Shown here in pieces: positions 21,889 to 29,417 of a stretch of DNA of 42,916 nucleotides. The stretch comes from Exiguobacterium profundum (GTDB taxonomy: Bacteria; Bacillota; Bacilli; Exiguobacteriales; Exiguobacteriaceae), in the NCBI RefSeq assembly GCF_001909285.1, contig NZ_MRSV01000001.1:2465303-2508218 (forward strand). The letters run 5' to 3'. The notes under the pieces are model-generated. The model saw nothing but the letters and a program-made list of their open reading frames with translations, had not been told where the DNA came from and made no database searches. Position 1 is the first letter of the stretch. Each line of letters starts with the position of its first letter. The position numbers were made by a program, and so were the translations under genes.

Positions 21889-22699
21889 AAAAACAATAAA
21901 AAAAAACGGGAGAATGAACTCTCCCGCTTTGTCTCATTTTTGCTCCAGACGGACCACGCATGACGCCGCTATAAGGGAACAGTTTCAATTGGACCGTCTC
22001 ACCCTCGAACCAAATTCCGGTCGCTTGTTCGCGAGTCGGTTGTACGTCTGGTGTCGAGATGGCTTGCTTGTCCCAATCAACGGCCCGTACTTTTTGGTCC
22101 CGGACCATGAGGAAGAATCCATCATAGAAATGATAGTCGTTCACTTGGTCACGTTGAACGGCAGAAGGACTGCCGAGCTCCGCACGGACGGTTTCGAGAT
22201 CTTTTCCAATCCAGTCAAGGACGGACTCAGAAGCGTTCGGGACGACTTGTTGCCAAGCGGCAATCACCTCGTCATCCGATAAAGCTGTCGCTTCTGTCGT
22301 CACACTTTCTTCTGTTACCCAGCCGGTCAACCGCTCGTTCAACTGAACTTTCACAAATCCACTTACCGTCTCCAACCGTTCAAATCGATCACCCAAGTCG
22401 GCTTCATAAACGACCGTGACCCGGTCATCCGCGTATACTTTCGTATACGGTTGCCCGATATAAATCTTATCTGCTGATTCCGTCTCAGCATCAGCATCAG
22501 CCGGTTGTTCCGACTCGGAGTCGACCATTTCCGTGGCAATCTCATCAGATTCCGGTAAAGCCGAGTCCTGTTTCTTGTCAATCAGTGCCGCGAACGCGAT
22601 GATCCCGACCAAGGCGAGCATTAATGCCAATGCCGTCGTGATACGGAACACGCGTTTACGCTTCCGCGTCGTCGCACGCGACAATCTTCCTCCATTCAT
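21878..22699 (-). CDS. Membrane protein with SH3-like domain, 3' end possibly frameshifted
   Basis: Up to 273 residues: basic N-terminus, one membrane span (about 22-42), an acidic Ala/Glu linker, an SH3b-like segment (about 80-135) and a second domain beginning about 155 (DWIGKDLETVRAELGSPS). The last 16 or so codons read straight through the gene's own terminator and into the czcD operator, ending VFFYCFSFK, which is not a normal tail. One frame over (+1) there is a TGA at 21934-21936, directly before the terminator, so a late frameshift is likely. ATG at 22699 has SD AGGAG; it starts 11 bases after the ABC-F stop, so the two form an operon. Function unknown. Confidence 0.7.
   Translation of the reverse strand: MNGGRLSRATTRKRKRVFRITTALALMLALVGIIAFAALIDKKQDSALPESDEIATEMVDSESEQPADADAETESADKIYIGQPYTKVYADDRVTVVYEADLGDRFERLETVSGFVKVQLNERLTGWVTEESVTTEATALSDDEVIAAWQQVVPNASESVLDWIGKDLETVRAELGSPSAVQRDQVNDYHFYDGFFLMVRDQKVRAVDWDKQAISTPDVQPTREQATGIWFEGETVQLKLFPYSGVMRGPSGAKMRQSGRVHSPVFFYCFSFK
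21898..21926 (-). terminator. Terminator of the ABC-F operon
   Basis: Minus-strand perfect 7-base-pair stem CGGGAGA/TCTCCCG, 6-base loop, extended T tract. Confidence 0.85.
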
Positions 22700-22710
22700 G
22701 TTCTTCACTC

Positions 22711-24408
22711 CTACTCGATTCGATTCATTTCACTCGTTTCGTCAAATGGTAGGAGGTTTCCTGCTTCATCAAAAAATTTCAATTCATCTTTTGTCAATTC
22801 GTCCATCGTTCTGACCATTTGTTCGACATCGACCGGTTCATCGCGCTCATCGTTCTCACGTATGACAATGTGCTCTCCTAATTCAATCGTGCGCGAAGTC
22901 AGACGATGAAAGTAGCGGTCGTGGGAAATCAACAATAATCCACCCGGATAGACGGATAAGGCCGCCTCGATTTGTTCGCGTGTCGCCACATCTAAATAGT
23001 TCGTCGGTTCATCTAATGCCAACAGATGGGCATCCGAGAAGTACAAGATGAGAAACGCGATTCGACACTTTTCCCCCATGCTCGCCTCGGTAATCGGTCG
23101 GTACACTTCATCTCGCCGGAACAAGAAGTGAGCGAGCAACGTCCTCGCCTCCGTCTCTCCGATCTCACTATTGGCGAGTAACGCCTCAAGTAACGTCCCG
23201 GTCTCCGGAAGACGCCCGAGCGTTTGTGAGAAATATCCGATCTTCAGACGAGGATGTCGCTTGATCACGCCCGAGTGTGGTACTCGCTCACCGATCAGCA
23301 CGTTTAATAATGTCGTTTTTCCGCTTCCGTTTGGTCCGGTGATCGAGATCCGCTCTCCTTTATTCATCGAGAAGGAAAACGGTTCATAAAACGGATTGTC
23401 GTATCCAAACGTCACATCCTCACACGTCAGCCACGTCTTCGCTTCGAGCTCATCCGCCGCAAAACGGACGGAGATGGGTTTCTCCTCTTTTGGTTTTTGT
23501 GGACGATTGTCTTCGAGCTGCCTTAACTTCTGTTCTCTCGCCTTCATTTTGACTGCGAGATTGGCCGCTCCCTTTTGCGCTCCTGGACTGCGGACACTCG
23601 CTGTCGCTTTCGCCTTCAAATGCCACCCTTTGTATTGGGCAATCATCTCGAGCAGTTCTGCCTTTCGGTTCTCGTATCGAGCACGAGCTCGCTCATCACG
23701 CACGCGTTCTTCTTCTTTTTGATGCTTATACGCCGTATAATTTCCCGGGTATCGAGTGACTAGTCCGCCTGACAGTTCAAGAATGGTCGTTGCGACATCG
23801 TCCATCAGTTGACGGTCGTGTGAGATGATGAGCACTGTCCCCTTGAACTGGTTCAACCACTTCGTGAGCCAGTCAATCGACTCGAGATCGAGATGGTTCG
23901 TCGGTTCGTCGAGCAGGACGAGGTCCACCCGCTTCATCGTCAGTGTTGAGAGCTGAGCTCGCGTCTTCTCGCCTCCGCTTAACTCGTTAATGTTTCGGAA
24001 GAGGTGCTCCTCCAGCCCAAGTCGAGTCAATGCTCTTGTCGCCTCTTGTTCCAAGTTATACACATCGAGTGCGAGCGCCCGTTCATAGGACCGCATGACA
24101 CGCTTCTCGTCACCAGAAGAAACATCTTCATAGAGCGCATATCGTTCACGATCACTGCGCATCGTCCACTCAAGTACGGTCATATCTGTCGATTCGATGG
24201 TCTGTCGGACGAGTCCGACCTCTCCTTGACGTTCAATCCTCCCGGCTTGAGGGGTCAACTCCCCGGTCACGAGTCGGAAGAGCGTCGTCTTCCCGCTCCC
24301 GTTCAGTCCGAATAATACGGCACGCTCTCCAGCCGCGACCTCGAACGAGACCGCGTCAAATAATGGTTTCCGGTCATAGTCAAACCGGACTTGTTTTACT
24401 GCTAACAT
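22711..24408 (-). CDS. ABC-F ATPase, antibiotic-resistance (ribosome protection)-like
   Basis: 565 residues with two ABC domains and no membrane spans. Domain 1: Walker A GLNGSGKT at 34-41, LSGGEK and LLDEPTNHLDLES. Then a linker, which is long, basic and helical (about 250-310), as expected of the ribosome-facing arm. Domain 2: Walker A GPNGSGKT near 356-363, then the atypical signature MGEK, and LALDEPTNYLD. ABC-F proteins bind the ribosomal E site; the Vga/Lsa/VmlR type displaces antibiotics, others aid translation (family knowledge). Preceded by a leader peptide, antiterminator and terminator, as for antibiotic-inducible ABC-F genes. ATG at 24408 has SD GAGGTG 7 bases upstream. Substrate class unknown. 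Confidence 0.92.
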   Translation of the reverse strand: MLAVKQVRFDYDRKPLFDAVSFEVAAGERAVLFGLNGSGKTTLFRLVTGELTPQAGRIERQGEVGLVRQTIESTDMTVLEWTMRSDRERYALYEDVSSGDEKRVMRSYERALALDVYNLEQEATRALTRLGLEEHLFRNINELSGGEKTRAQLSTLTMKRVDLVLLDEPTNHLDLESIDWLTKWLNQFKGTVLIISHDRQLMDDVATTILELSGGLVTRYPGNYTAYKHQKEEERVRDERARARYENRKAELLEMIAQYKGWHLKAKATASVRSPGAQKGAANLAVKMKAREQKLRQLEDNRPQKPKEEKPISVRFAADELEAKTWLTCEDVTFGYDNPFYEPFSFSMNKGERISITGPNGSGKTTLLNVLIGERVPHSGVIKRHPRLKIGYFSQTLGRLPETGTLLEALLANSEIGETEARTLLAHFLFRRDEVYRPITEASMGEKCRIAFLILYFSDAHLLALDEPTNYLDVATREQIEAALSVYPGGLLLISHDRYFHRLTSRTIELGEHIVIRENDERDEPVDVEQMVRTMDELTKDELKFFDEAGNLLPFDETSEMNRIE

Positions 24409-24444
24409 CTGTTTCACCTCGCTTATGAATCCGATACGCGATGA

Positions 24445-24478
24445 AACAAAAAACACCATCCGCTTCAAAGCGGTGGTG
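24445..24478 (-). terminator. Attenuator terminator before the ABC-F gene
   Basis: Minus-strand stem CACCACCGCTT/AAGCGGATGGTG with one extra A in the 3' arm, 2-base loop, followed by TTTTTTGTTT. The T tract ends 36 bases before the ATG at 24408. Confidence 0.85.
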
Positions 24479-24633
24479 TGAAGGAATCCGTTCAAAGAGG
24501 AAAACGAGCGCTTCCCGTATTTGAAAAAATGGACACACTTCACCCGTGACTGTTCAAGCGAACAGTGATGATTCGTCTCATCGTTGGAGTGAACGTGTAT
24601 TTTTCATGGCACGGTATACCTCTCTTTCCTAAG

Positions 24634-24693
24634 TTACTGCCACCTTATCAAATTGAAAGCGGATTCGCAAGAGTGTACCCCACAATCTCCCAT
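24634..24693 (-). CDS. Leader peptide of the ABC-F gene (19 aa)
   Basis: MGDCGVHSCESAFNLIRWQ followed by TAA. It has an SD AAAGGAG placed 8 bases before its ATG, better than most genes here, and is the only ORF in the leader. Leader ORFs of this kind sense ribosome-stalling antibiotics in ABC-F and other resistance genes by letting a stalled ribosome change the RNA folding (family knowledge). That this one does so is inference from its position and the attenuator downstream. Confidence 0.65.
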   Translation of the reverse strand: MGDCGVHSCESAFNLIRWQ

Positions 24694-24772
24694 TTTTTCT
24701 ACTCCTTTAGGCGGATGCGGTGCACCTGTCCTCGCGATATGATGACAGTATATTCGAACAGTGAGGTGATGC

Positions 24773-25681
24773 ATGATGCGTCGACGCATCCTCGTTCCGA
24801 GTGCCGTCTTGGCGAGCGTCGGAACGTTTCTCTATACACGATTCAAACGACGGCTCCCCCGTCCGCGTTTTAAATGGCCGGAACGTCCAGAACTGACAAC
24901 CATTGATGAGACGCATGTGCAGGCGACGTGGATCGGGCATTCGACGGTCCTCATTCATTGGTATGGGCTCAAGATTTTAACAGACCCCGTCTTCTCAAAA
25001 CGAATCGGTGTCCATCTCGGACCGCTGACAGTCGGCATGAAACGTCACACCGCTCCGGCCCTCTCCATTGAGGAGGTCGGCCCGGTCGATGTCATCCTAC
25101 TCAGCCATGCCCATATGGACCACTTTGACCATAAAAGTTTGAAGCGACTCATCACTCGCGAGACGATTGTCGTCTCTGCTCCTGGGACGAGCCGGCTGTT
25201 GCGCCGATACCAGAGTCTGCAGACGCTTGAACTGCATCCACATGACAAAGTGACACTTGCGAATGGACTCGATGTCCGCGCCATTCCCGTCAAGCACTGG
25301 GGCAATCGTTTCCCGTGGGACAAACATATGGGGTACAATGGATACCTGCTCAAATACAAAGGGATTCGTATGCTCTTCGCAGGAGACACGGCGTACACCG
25401 ACTCCTTCAAAGGACTCGCCGATCGTGAACCGATCGACCTCGCCTTTTTCCCCATCGGTGCTTATCAACCGGACTCGTTCCAGGAAGCGCACTGTACTCC
25501 GGAACAGGCTTGGATGATGTACAAAGAGAGTGGAGCGAAGCGTTTCTTCCCGATGCATTGGGACACGTTCGTCCTTTCTTATGAGCCTGTCGAGGAACCG
25601 TATCATCGTCTCGTCGCGGCCGCAAAACTCGACCGTGACCAAATTGTGATCAAGGCGCACGGGGAAAGCATCCGTCTGTAG
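24773..25681 (+). CDS. Metallo-beta-lactamase-fold hydrolase, N-acyl phosphatidylethanolamine phospholipase D-like
   Basis: 302 residues. An N-terminal hydrophobic segment (about 6-22) is followed by the WIGHSTVLI start and SHAHMDHFD (His112, His114, Asp116, His117) of the MBL zinc site. HWGNRF (near 175), AGDTAYTD (near 204) and PMHWDTF (near 263) supply further ligands. The arrangement matches NAPE-PLD/UlaG-like hydrolases, with an unknown substrate, perhaps a lipid. SD GAGGTG precedes the ATG at 24773; the next codon is also ATG. It diverges from the ABC-F leader, and a paralogous gene is at 30660. Confidence 0.88.
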   Translation: MMRRRILVPSAVLASVGTFLYTRFKRRLPRPRFKWPERPELTTIDETHVQATWIGHSTVLIHWYGLKILTDPVFSKRIGVHLGPLTVGMKRHTAPALSIEEVGPVDVILLSHAHMDHFDHKSLKRLITRETIVVSAPGTSRLLRRYQSLQTLELHPHDKVTLANGLDVRAIPVKHWGNRFPWDKHMGYNGYLLKYKGIRMLFAGDTAYTDSFKGLADREPIDLAFFPIGAYQPDSFQEAHCTPEQAWMMYKESGAKRFFPMHWDTFVLSYEPVEEPYHRLVAAAKLDRDQIVIKAHGESIRL

Positions 25682-25742
25682 TTTTTCCTTTCCCTTCATC
25701 CAAAATTTCGGTAACGTTATAGACGAGAGGGAGGGATTTTTT

Positions 25743-26576
25743 ATGGAATGGACGACGTTGAATAATGACGTCAAGATGCCGATGCTCGGGCTCGGTGTCT
25801 ATAAGGTCGAAGATGGCGCGGTGACGGTCGATACGGTCAAAGCTGCGCTCGATGCAGACTATCGATTGATCGATACGGCTGCGATTTATCAAAATGAAGA
25901 GAGTGTCGGACAAGCGCTTCGTGAAGCAGGCATCCCACGAGAGGACGTCTTTGTGACGACAAAGCTTTGGAACGAGTTTCACGGATTCGACGAGGCGCTC
26001 CAAGCGTTTCAGGATAGCCTAGATCGGCTCGGACTCGAGTATGTCGACTTGTTCCTCATCCACTGGCCGATGCCTCGTTTCGGTAAATTCGTCGAAACGT
26101 ACAAAGCACTCGAACAGTTGTATGAAGAAGGACGCGTCCGAGCAATCGGGGTCTCGAACTTTGAGATCGAGCATTTGGAACAAATCATTCAATCATGCTC
26201 AATCGTCCCGGCCGTGAACCAGGTCGAGATCCATCCATATTTGTCTCAGAAAGAACTGATTGCATTCTGCAAACGATATGACATCCAAATTCAAGCGTGG
26301 AGTCCACTCATGAAAGGACGCGAAGCGCTCGAAGATGAGACGATTGTCAAGATTGCGAACGCTCACGGCAAGTCACCGGCTCAAGTGATCTTGCGTTGGC
26401 ATTTACAGAACGGAGTCGCTGTGATTCCAAAATCGGTCACACCGAGTCGAATCAAAGAAAACATACAGGTATTCGACTTCACGTTGACGAAAGAAGAGAT
26501 GGCGGCCATTGATGCGCTCAATCGTGACGAGCGGACCGGGTCCGACCCGAAAGAGATGCATAAAATCCATTACTGA
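25743..26576 (+). CDS. Aldo/keto reductase (YvgN/YtbE-like)
   Basis: 277 residues, the TIM-barrel length. The catalytic tetrad is Asp44 (RLIDTAA), Tyr49 (IYQNE), Lys74 (VTTKLWN) and His107 (LIHWPMP). The signature VIPKSVTPSRIKENIQVFDF near 241 binds NADPH phosphate. It reduces small aldehydes such as methylglyoxal in Bacillus relatives (family knowledge). SD GAGGGAGGG is 7 bases before the ATG. The next gene follows after 12 bases and may be co-transcribed. Confidence 0.95.
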   Translation: MEWTTLNNDVKMPMLGLGVYKVEDGAVTVDTVKAALDADYRLIDTAAIYQNEESVGQALREAGIPREDVFVTTKLWNEFHGFDEALQAFQDSLDRLGLEYVDLFLIHWPMPRFGKFVETYKALEQLYEEGRVRAIGVSNFEIEHLEQIIQSCSIVPAVNQVEIHPYLSQKELIAFCKRYDIQIQAWSPLMKGREALEDETIVKIANAHGKSPAQVILRWHLQNGVAVIPKSVTPSRIKENIQVFDFTLTKEEMAAIDALNRDERTGSDPKEMHKIHY

Positions 26577-26588
26577 GGAGTGAATGAC

Positions 26589-27203
26589 ATGTTCAAAAAA
26601 CTAGCTTCTGATTTGACTGGCTTCAGCGACATCGGTGAGGTGATCGACCCGTCCGATTTCGATAAGGCGGACTCGGATGATTACGTCCTCCATGAGGATA
26701 ACGAAAAGATCTACTTCTTGATCAAATCAAAATCGGATGAGTACTGCTTTACAAACTTAGGTATGATTCACCTCGACGGGACGAGCGCGATGAGTTCGAA
26801 ACGAGTTCTGTATCGTTACCCTTACGCACACTATCCGATTAAGCACGTCATGTTCGAGACAGCCGGCACCGTCGACCTCGATGTCGAAGTCAAATTCACA
26901 ATCGGCGACAAGCCATACTCAATCGATATCAACAAGAAGCAAATCGAGCACGTGAAAGATTTGTACAAGGCACTCCTCGCGATTGAAGAGATTCAGCGGG
27001 AAGGCCGTCGCATGATGGAGTATGCGAATACGTCGCTCACACACTCGGTGTCGATTTTGAGCGGACTCCGTGAAGGTGACATGAACGTCCCGAACACGTT
27101 CAAGGAATTGAACGAGCAATCGTTCGATTGGCTACAACGTCACTATCATGAATGGAACCGTAAAGACTTCGGTACGGTTTACGAGAAATATATCAACAAT
27201 TAA
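26589..27203 (+). CDS. PH-domain protein, YvbH-like
   Basis: 204 residues, no signal peptide. The N-terminal two thirds resemble a bacterial PH domain (SDDYVLHEDNEKIYFLIKSKSDEYCFTN, DKPYSIDINK), the last third a helical region (LRKDLYKALLAIEEIQ), like YvbH of Bacillus subtilis and its C-terminal extension. Function not established. ATG at 26589 with SD GAGGAG is preferred over the GTG 9 bases earlier, whose SD would be too close. It lies 12 bases after the aldo/keto reductase and ends before an 18-base-pair terminator. Confidence 0.83.
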   Translation: MFKKLASDLTGFSDIGEVIDPSDFDKADSDDYVLHEDNEKIYFLIKSKSDEYCFTNLGMIHLDGTSAMSSKRVLYRYPYAHYPIKHVMFETAGTVDLDVEVKFTIGDKPYSIDINKKQIEHVKDLYKALLAIEEIQREGRRMMEYANTSLTHSVSILSGLREGDMNVPNTFKELNEQSFDWLQRHYHEWNRKDFGTVYEKYINN

Positions 27204-27205
27204 AA

Positions 27206-27249
27206 AACAACTCCTCCGCAGACGATTTGTCTGCGGAGGAGTTGTTTTA
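27206..27249. terminator. Strong bidirectional terminator
   Basis: Perfect 18-base-pair stem, arms 27206-27223 and 27229-27246, loop GATTT, T-rich on both strands. It ends both the PH gene and the convergent DUF1836 gene. Confidence 0.95.
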
Positions 27250-27765
27250 GTTCTCATCGATCAATTGTTCGGCCAACCGCTGATACAAGTGGCTCATATG
27301 AACGGCAGACGCGATGGCAAGCGTTCGCTTGACACCGCTCTCTTTTTCGAGCGATGTACTTAATAGCGTGTCCGCCTGGGATTCAAACGCTTCTAGGTTC
27401 TTCACTTTCTGAGCCTGATAGGCCTCGTAGAAGTCTTCAAGTGAGAACGTCTCATCCGACTCGTTCAACGGTCGGAGCGTCTCCTTAATATCACTGATCG
27501 ACAAGAGACCTTTCATCTCATAAATCAAACTGAGTAACATCAGATGTTCATTTGTATACTTTTTATTTTTGACTGGATGAAACAACTTGCCCTTGGCATA
27601 GTTGTTGATCATCGTCTTCGTCAAAATGGTCTCATCCTCGTTTCGCTTCATCTTCCCATAATGCTGCTCGAACAGCTGGATGACCTGATCCATGTATAAA
27701 TCGATGGTCGGTAGCACGTCCCGCGGGAGTGTGCCTTCCGTTTCGGTAATGTCCTTCGCTTTCAT
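27247..27765 (-). CDS. DUF1836 protein with MerR-like HTH
   Basis: 172 residues, soluble. PTIDLYMDQVIQLFEQHYGK is followed by LTKTMINNYAKGKLFHPVKNKKYTNEHLMLLSLIYEMKGLLSISDIK (about 48-95), the hallmark of DUF1836, an HTH fold related to MerR regulators. No metal or ligand site is seen. SD GTGAGGTGAGG precedes the ATG. It diverges from the hemolysin III gene with a perfect palindrome in between, so it may be the regulator of that gene (inference). Confidence 0.8.
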   Translation of the reverse strand: MKAKDITETEGTLPRDVLPTIDLYMDQVIQLFEQHYGKMKRNEDETILTKTMINNYAKGKLFHPVKNKKYTNEHLMLLSLIYEMKGLLSISDIKETLRPLNESDETFSLEDFYEAYQAQKVKNLEAFESQADTLLSTSLEKESGVKRTLAIASAVHMSHLYQRLAEQLIDEN

Positions 27766-27847
27766 CTACCTCACCTCACTTCCTAAGTATAAAGAAAACT
27801 TCCATTTGTCGAAAGGTACACCTTGCTGTTTGTTCCTCTTCAGTATA

Positions 27848-27873
27848 TCATGTAGTTATCGATACTACATGAT
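27848..27873. promoter_or_regulatory. Palindrome between DUF1836 and hemolysin III genes
   Basis: ATCATGTAG (27848-27856) and CTACATGAT (27865-27873) are perfect inverted repeats around TTATCGATA, itself containing the palindrome TATCGATA. It lies 20-45 bases before the hemolysin III ATG and has no T tract, so it is more likely an operator than a terminator. Confidence 0.5.
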
Positions 27874-27892
27874 GTGATAAGGAGTGTTTTAC

Positions 27893-28537
27893 ATGCATTC
27901 GATTTTCCGTGAACCCATCAACGCATTGACGCATCTTGCCGGTGCGGTACTGGCTTTCATCGCGCTCATCGCGATGGTCGTCAAAGCCTCGTTACTCGGC
28001 TCGCCGCTTGCCATTATGGCCGCGATTCTATTTGGAATCAGCCTCGTCTTTCTTTACTTATCGTCAGGTCTATACCATAGCATCATCGCCTCACCGAACG
28101 TCATCGCTTTCTTCCGGAGAATCGATCATGCGATGATTTACGCGTTGATTGCGGGTACATACGCACCGCTCACGTTACTCGCGCTCGAAGGACCGACGCG
28201 GTGGGTCCTCTTCGGTACCGTACACGCACTCGCCTTGTTCGGCATTATCTTCAAACTCGTTTGGTTCCATGCCCCGCGTTTCTTGTCGACCGCGCTCTAT
28301 ATCGGGATGGGATGGCTGTCCGTCTTCTTTATCGGACCGCTCCATGACGTGATCGGCAACGCCGGTATCTTCTGGCTCGTCCTCGGGGGCGTCATGTATA
28401 CGATTGGCGGACTCATTTATGGGTTCAAACCAAAATTCGTCAACTGGCGAGGATGGGGTTTCCATGAAGTGTTCCATCTGTTCATCTTGTTCGGAAGCTT
28501 CGCTCACTTCGTCTGTGTATTCTGGTACGTCTTTTAA
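27893..28537 (+). CDS. Hemolysin III-family membrane protein
   Basis: 214 residues with seven membrane spans. Hallmarks are the start REPINALTHLAGAVLA, YHSI near 61-64, FFRRIDHAMIYALIAGTY near 71-88 and the C-terminal GFHEVFHLFILFGSFAHF near 190-207; the His and Asp residues match the metal-dependent hydrolase fold of HlyIII/adiponectin receptor relatives. The Bacillus cereus member was named for hemolysis, but the general role is probably ceramidase-like or unknown. ATG at 27893 with SD AAGGAG is chosen over the GTG 9 bases earlier. Confidence 0.9.
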   Translation: MHSIFREPINALTHLAGAVLAFIALIAMVVKASLLGSPLAIMAAILFGISLVFLYLSSGLYHSIIASPNVIAFFRRIDHAMIYALIAGTYAPLTLLALEGPTRWVLFGTVHALALFGIIFKLVWFHAPRFLSTALYIGMGWLSVFFIGPLHDVIGNAGIFWLVLGGVMYTIGGLIYGFKPKFVNWRGWGFHEVFHLFILFGSFAHFVCVFWYVF

Positions 28538-28563
28538 GTCCTCCTCGTGGAGGGCTTTTTTCA
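28537..28563 (+). terminator. Intrinsic terminator after the hemolysin III gene
   Basis: AGTCCTCC/GGAGGGCT, loop TCGT, one wobble, followed by TTTTTT. It overlaps the stop codon. Confidence 0.87.
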
Positions 28564-28624
28564 TGAGCCGTTTTCTGTACTTTGAATTCAAGATTTCCTA
28601 CACTAAGGACAGGAGGGATTCATC

Positions 28625-29320
28625 ATGAAAATTGAAGTATGGTCAGATTATGTCTGCCCGTTTTGTTATATCGGAAAGCGTCGTCTAGAAGAGGCGCTCG
28701 AACAGTTCCCACAGGCAGATCAAGTCGAAGTCGAATTCAAGAGTTTCGAGCTCGACCCGAACGCCTCGACGGACGATTCACGTACCATCTATGAAGCGCT
28801 TGCTACGAAGTATGGCATGCCGATCGAACAGGCGAAAGGGACGACGGCTCAAGTCGCTGCACAAGCCCGCGAAGTCGGACTCGATTATGATTTTGAGAAC
28901 ATGGTCGTGACGGGGACGCTCGACTCGCATCGCTTGACGCATTACGCGAAGACGGTCGGGAAAGAGAAAGAATTGTCGGAAGCGTTGCTTCAGGCGTACT
29001 TCGTCGATGCGAAACACATCGGGAATCACGATGTGCTGCTTGAAATCGCGACAAGCGTCGGACTCGATTCTGACGCGGTTCGTGACGTCTTGACGACTGA
29101 CATGTATACGGAAGAGGTACGTGCAGAAGAGAAGCGCGCGAACGACCTCGGCATCACGGGTGTGCCGTTCTTCGTATTCGACAACAAGTACGGGGTGTCC
29201 GGTGCTCAGCCGACAGAAGCGTTCACGCAAGTGCTCGAAAAAGTCTGGTCTGAGAACAATCCGACAATCCAAGTCCTTTCGAACGGTGCGACGTGCACTG
29301 ACGACAACTGTGATATTTGA
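28625..29320 (+). CDS. DsbA-family oxidoreductase, FrnE-like
   Basis: 231 residues, cytoplasmic (no signal). The CPFC active site is at 11-14 (SDYVCPFCYIGKRR). The helical insertion and the later GITGVPFFVFDNKYGVSGAQP contain the cis-Pro loop. The tail has an extra Cys pair (TCTDDNC). FrnE-like proteins are cytoplasmic disulfide oxidoreductases/isomerases, some linked to oxidative stress (family knowledge). SD GGACAGGAGG is 7 bases before the ATG. Single gene between two terminators. Confidence 0.92.
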   Translation: MKIEVWSDYVCPFCYIGKRRLEEALEQFPQADQVEVEFKSFELDPNASTDDSRTIYEALATKYGMPIEQAKGTTAQVAAQAREVGLDYDFENMVVTGTLDSHRLTHYAKTVGKEKELSEALLQAYFVDAKHIGNHDVLLEIATSVGLDSDAVRDVLTTDMYTEEVRAEEKRANDLGITGVPFFVFDNKYGVSGAQPTEAFTQVLEKVWSENNPTIQVLSNGATCTDDNCDI

Positions 29321-29325
29321 TTGAT

Positions 29326-29353
29326 GAAGAAGCCGAACATCGGCTTCTTTTTT
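29326..29353 (+). terminator. Intrinsic terminator after the DsbA-family gene
   Basis: Perfect stem GAAGCCGA/TCGGCTTC (29329-29336, 29340-29347), loop ACA, extended by flanking AAGA and TTTT, followed by T. Confidence 0.9.
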
Positions 29354-29376
29354 GTGGCTAAATGAATCATTCTCAA

Positions 29377-29391
29377 GCATAATTATTATCA
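29377..29391. promoter_or_regulatory. Fur/PerR-type box upstream of the MFS gene
   Basis: GCATAATTATTATCA matches TGATAATNATTATCA at 12 of 14 fixed positions; the PerR consensus fits slightly less well. A second partial box overlaps at 29360-29375. It lies 27-41 bases before the MFS start. Confidence 0.5.
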
Positions 29392-29417
29392 ACAGATAAG
29401 AATCGAGGAATACATCT

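Larger units (their letters stand above)
24409..24772 (-). promoter_or_regulatory. Attenuator leader of the ABC-F gene
   Basis: Minus strand, in order: a TATACT at 24747-24752 (possible -10, -35 unclear); the leader ORF 24634-24693; a perfect hairpin ACTGTTC/GAACAGT with loop GCTT (24549-24566); GGTGAAGTGTG (24534-24544); and CACACCACC (24472-24480). These last two can pair over 9 bases, bulging AA. CACACCACC overlaps the 5' arm of the terminator at 24445-24478, so the two structures exclude each other. The plus-strand MBL gene at 24773 diverges. Confidence 0.75.
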
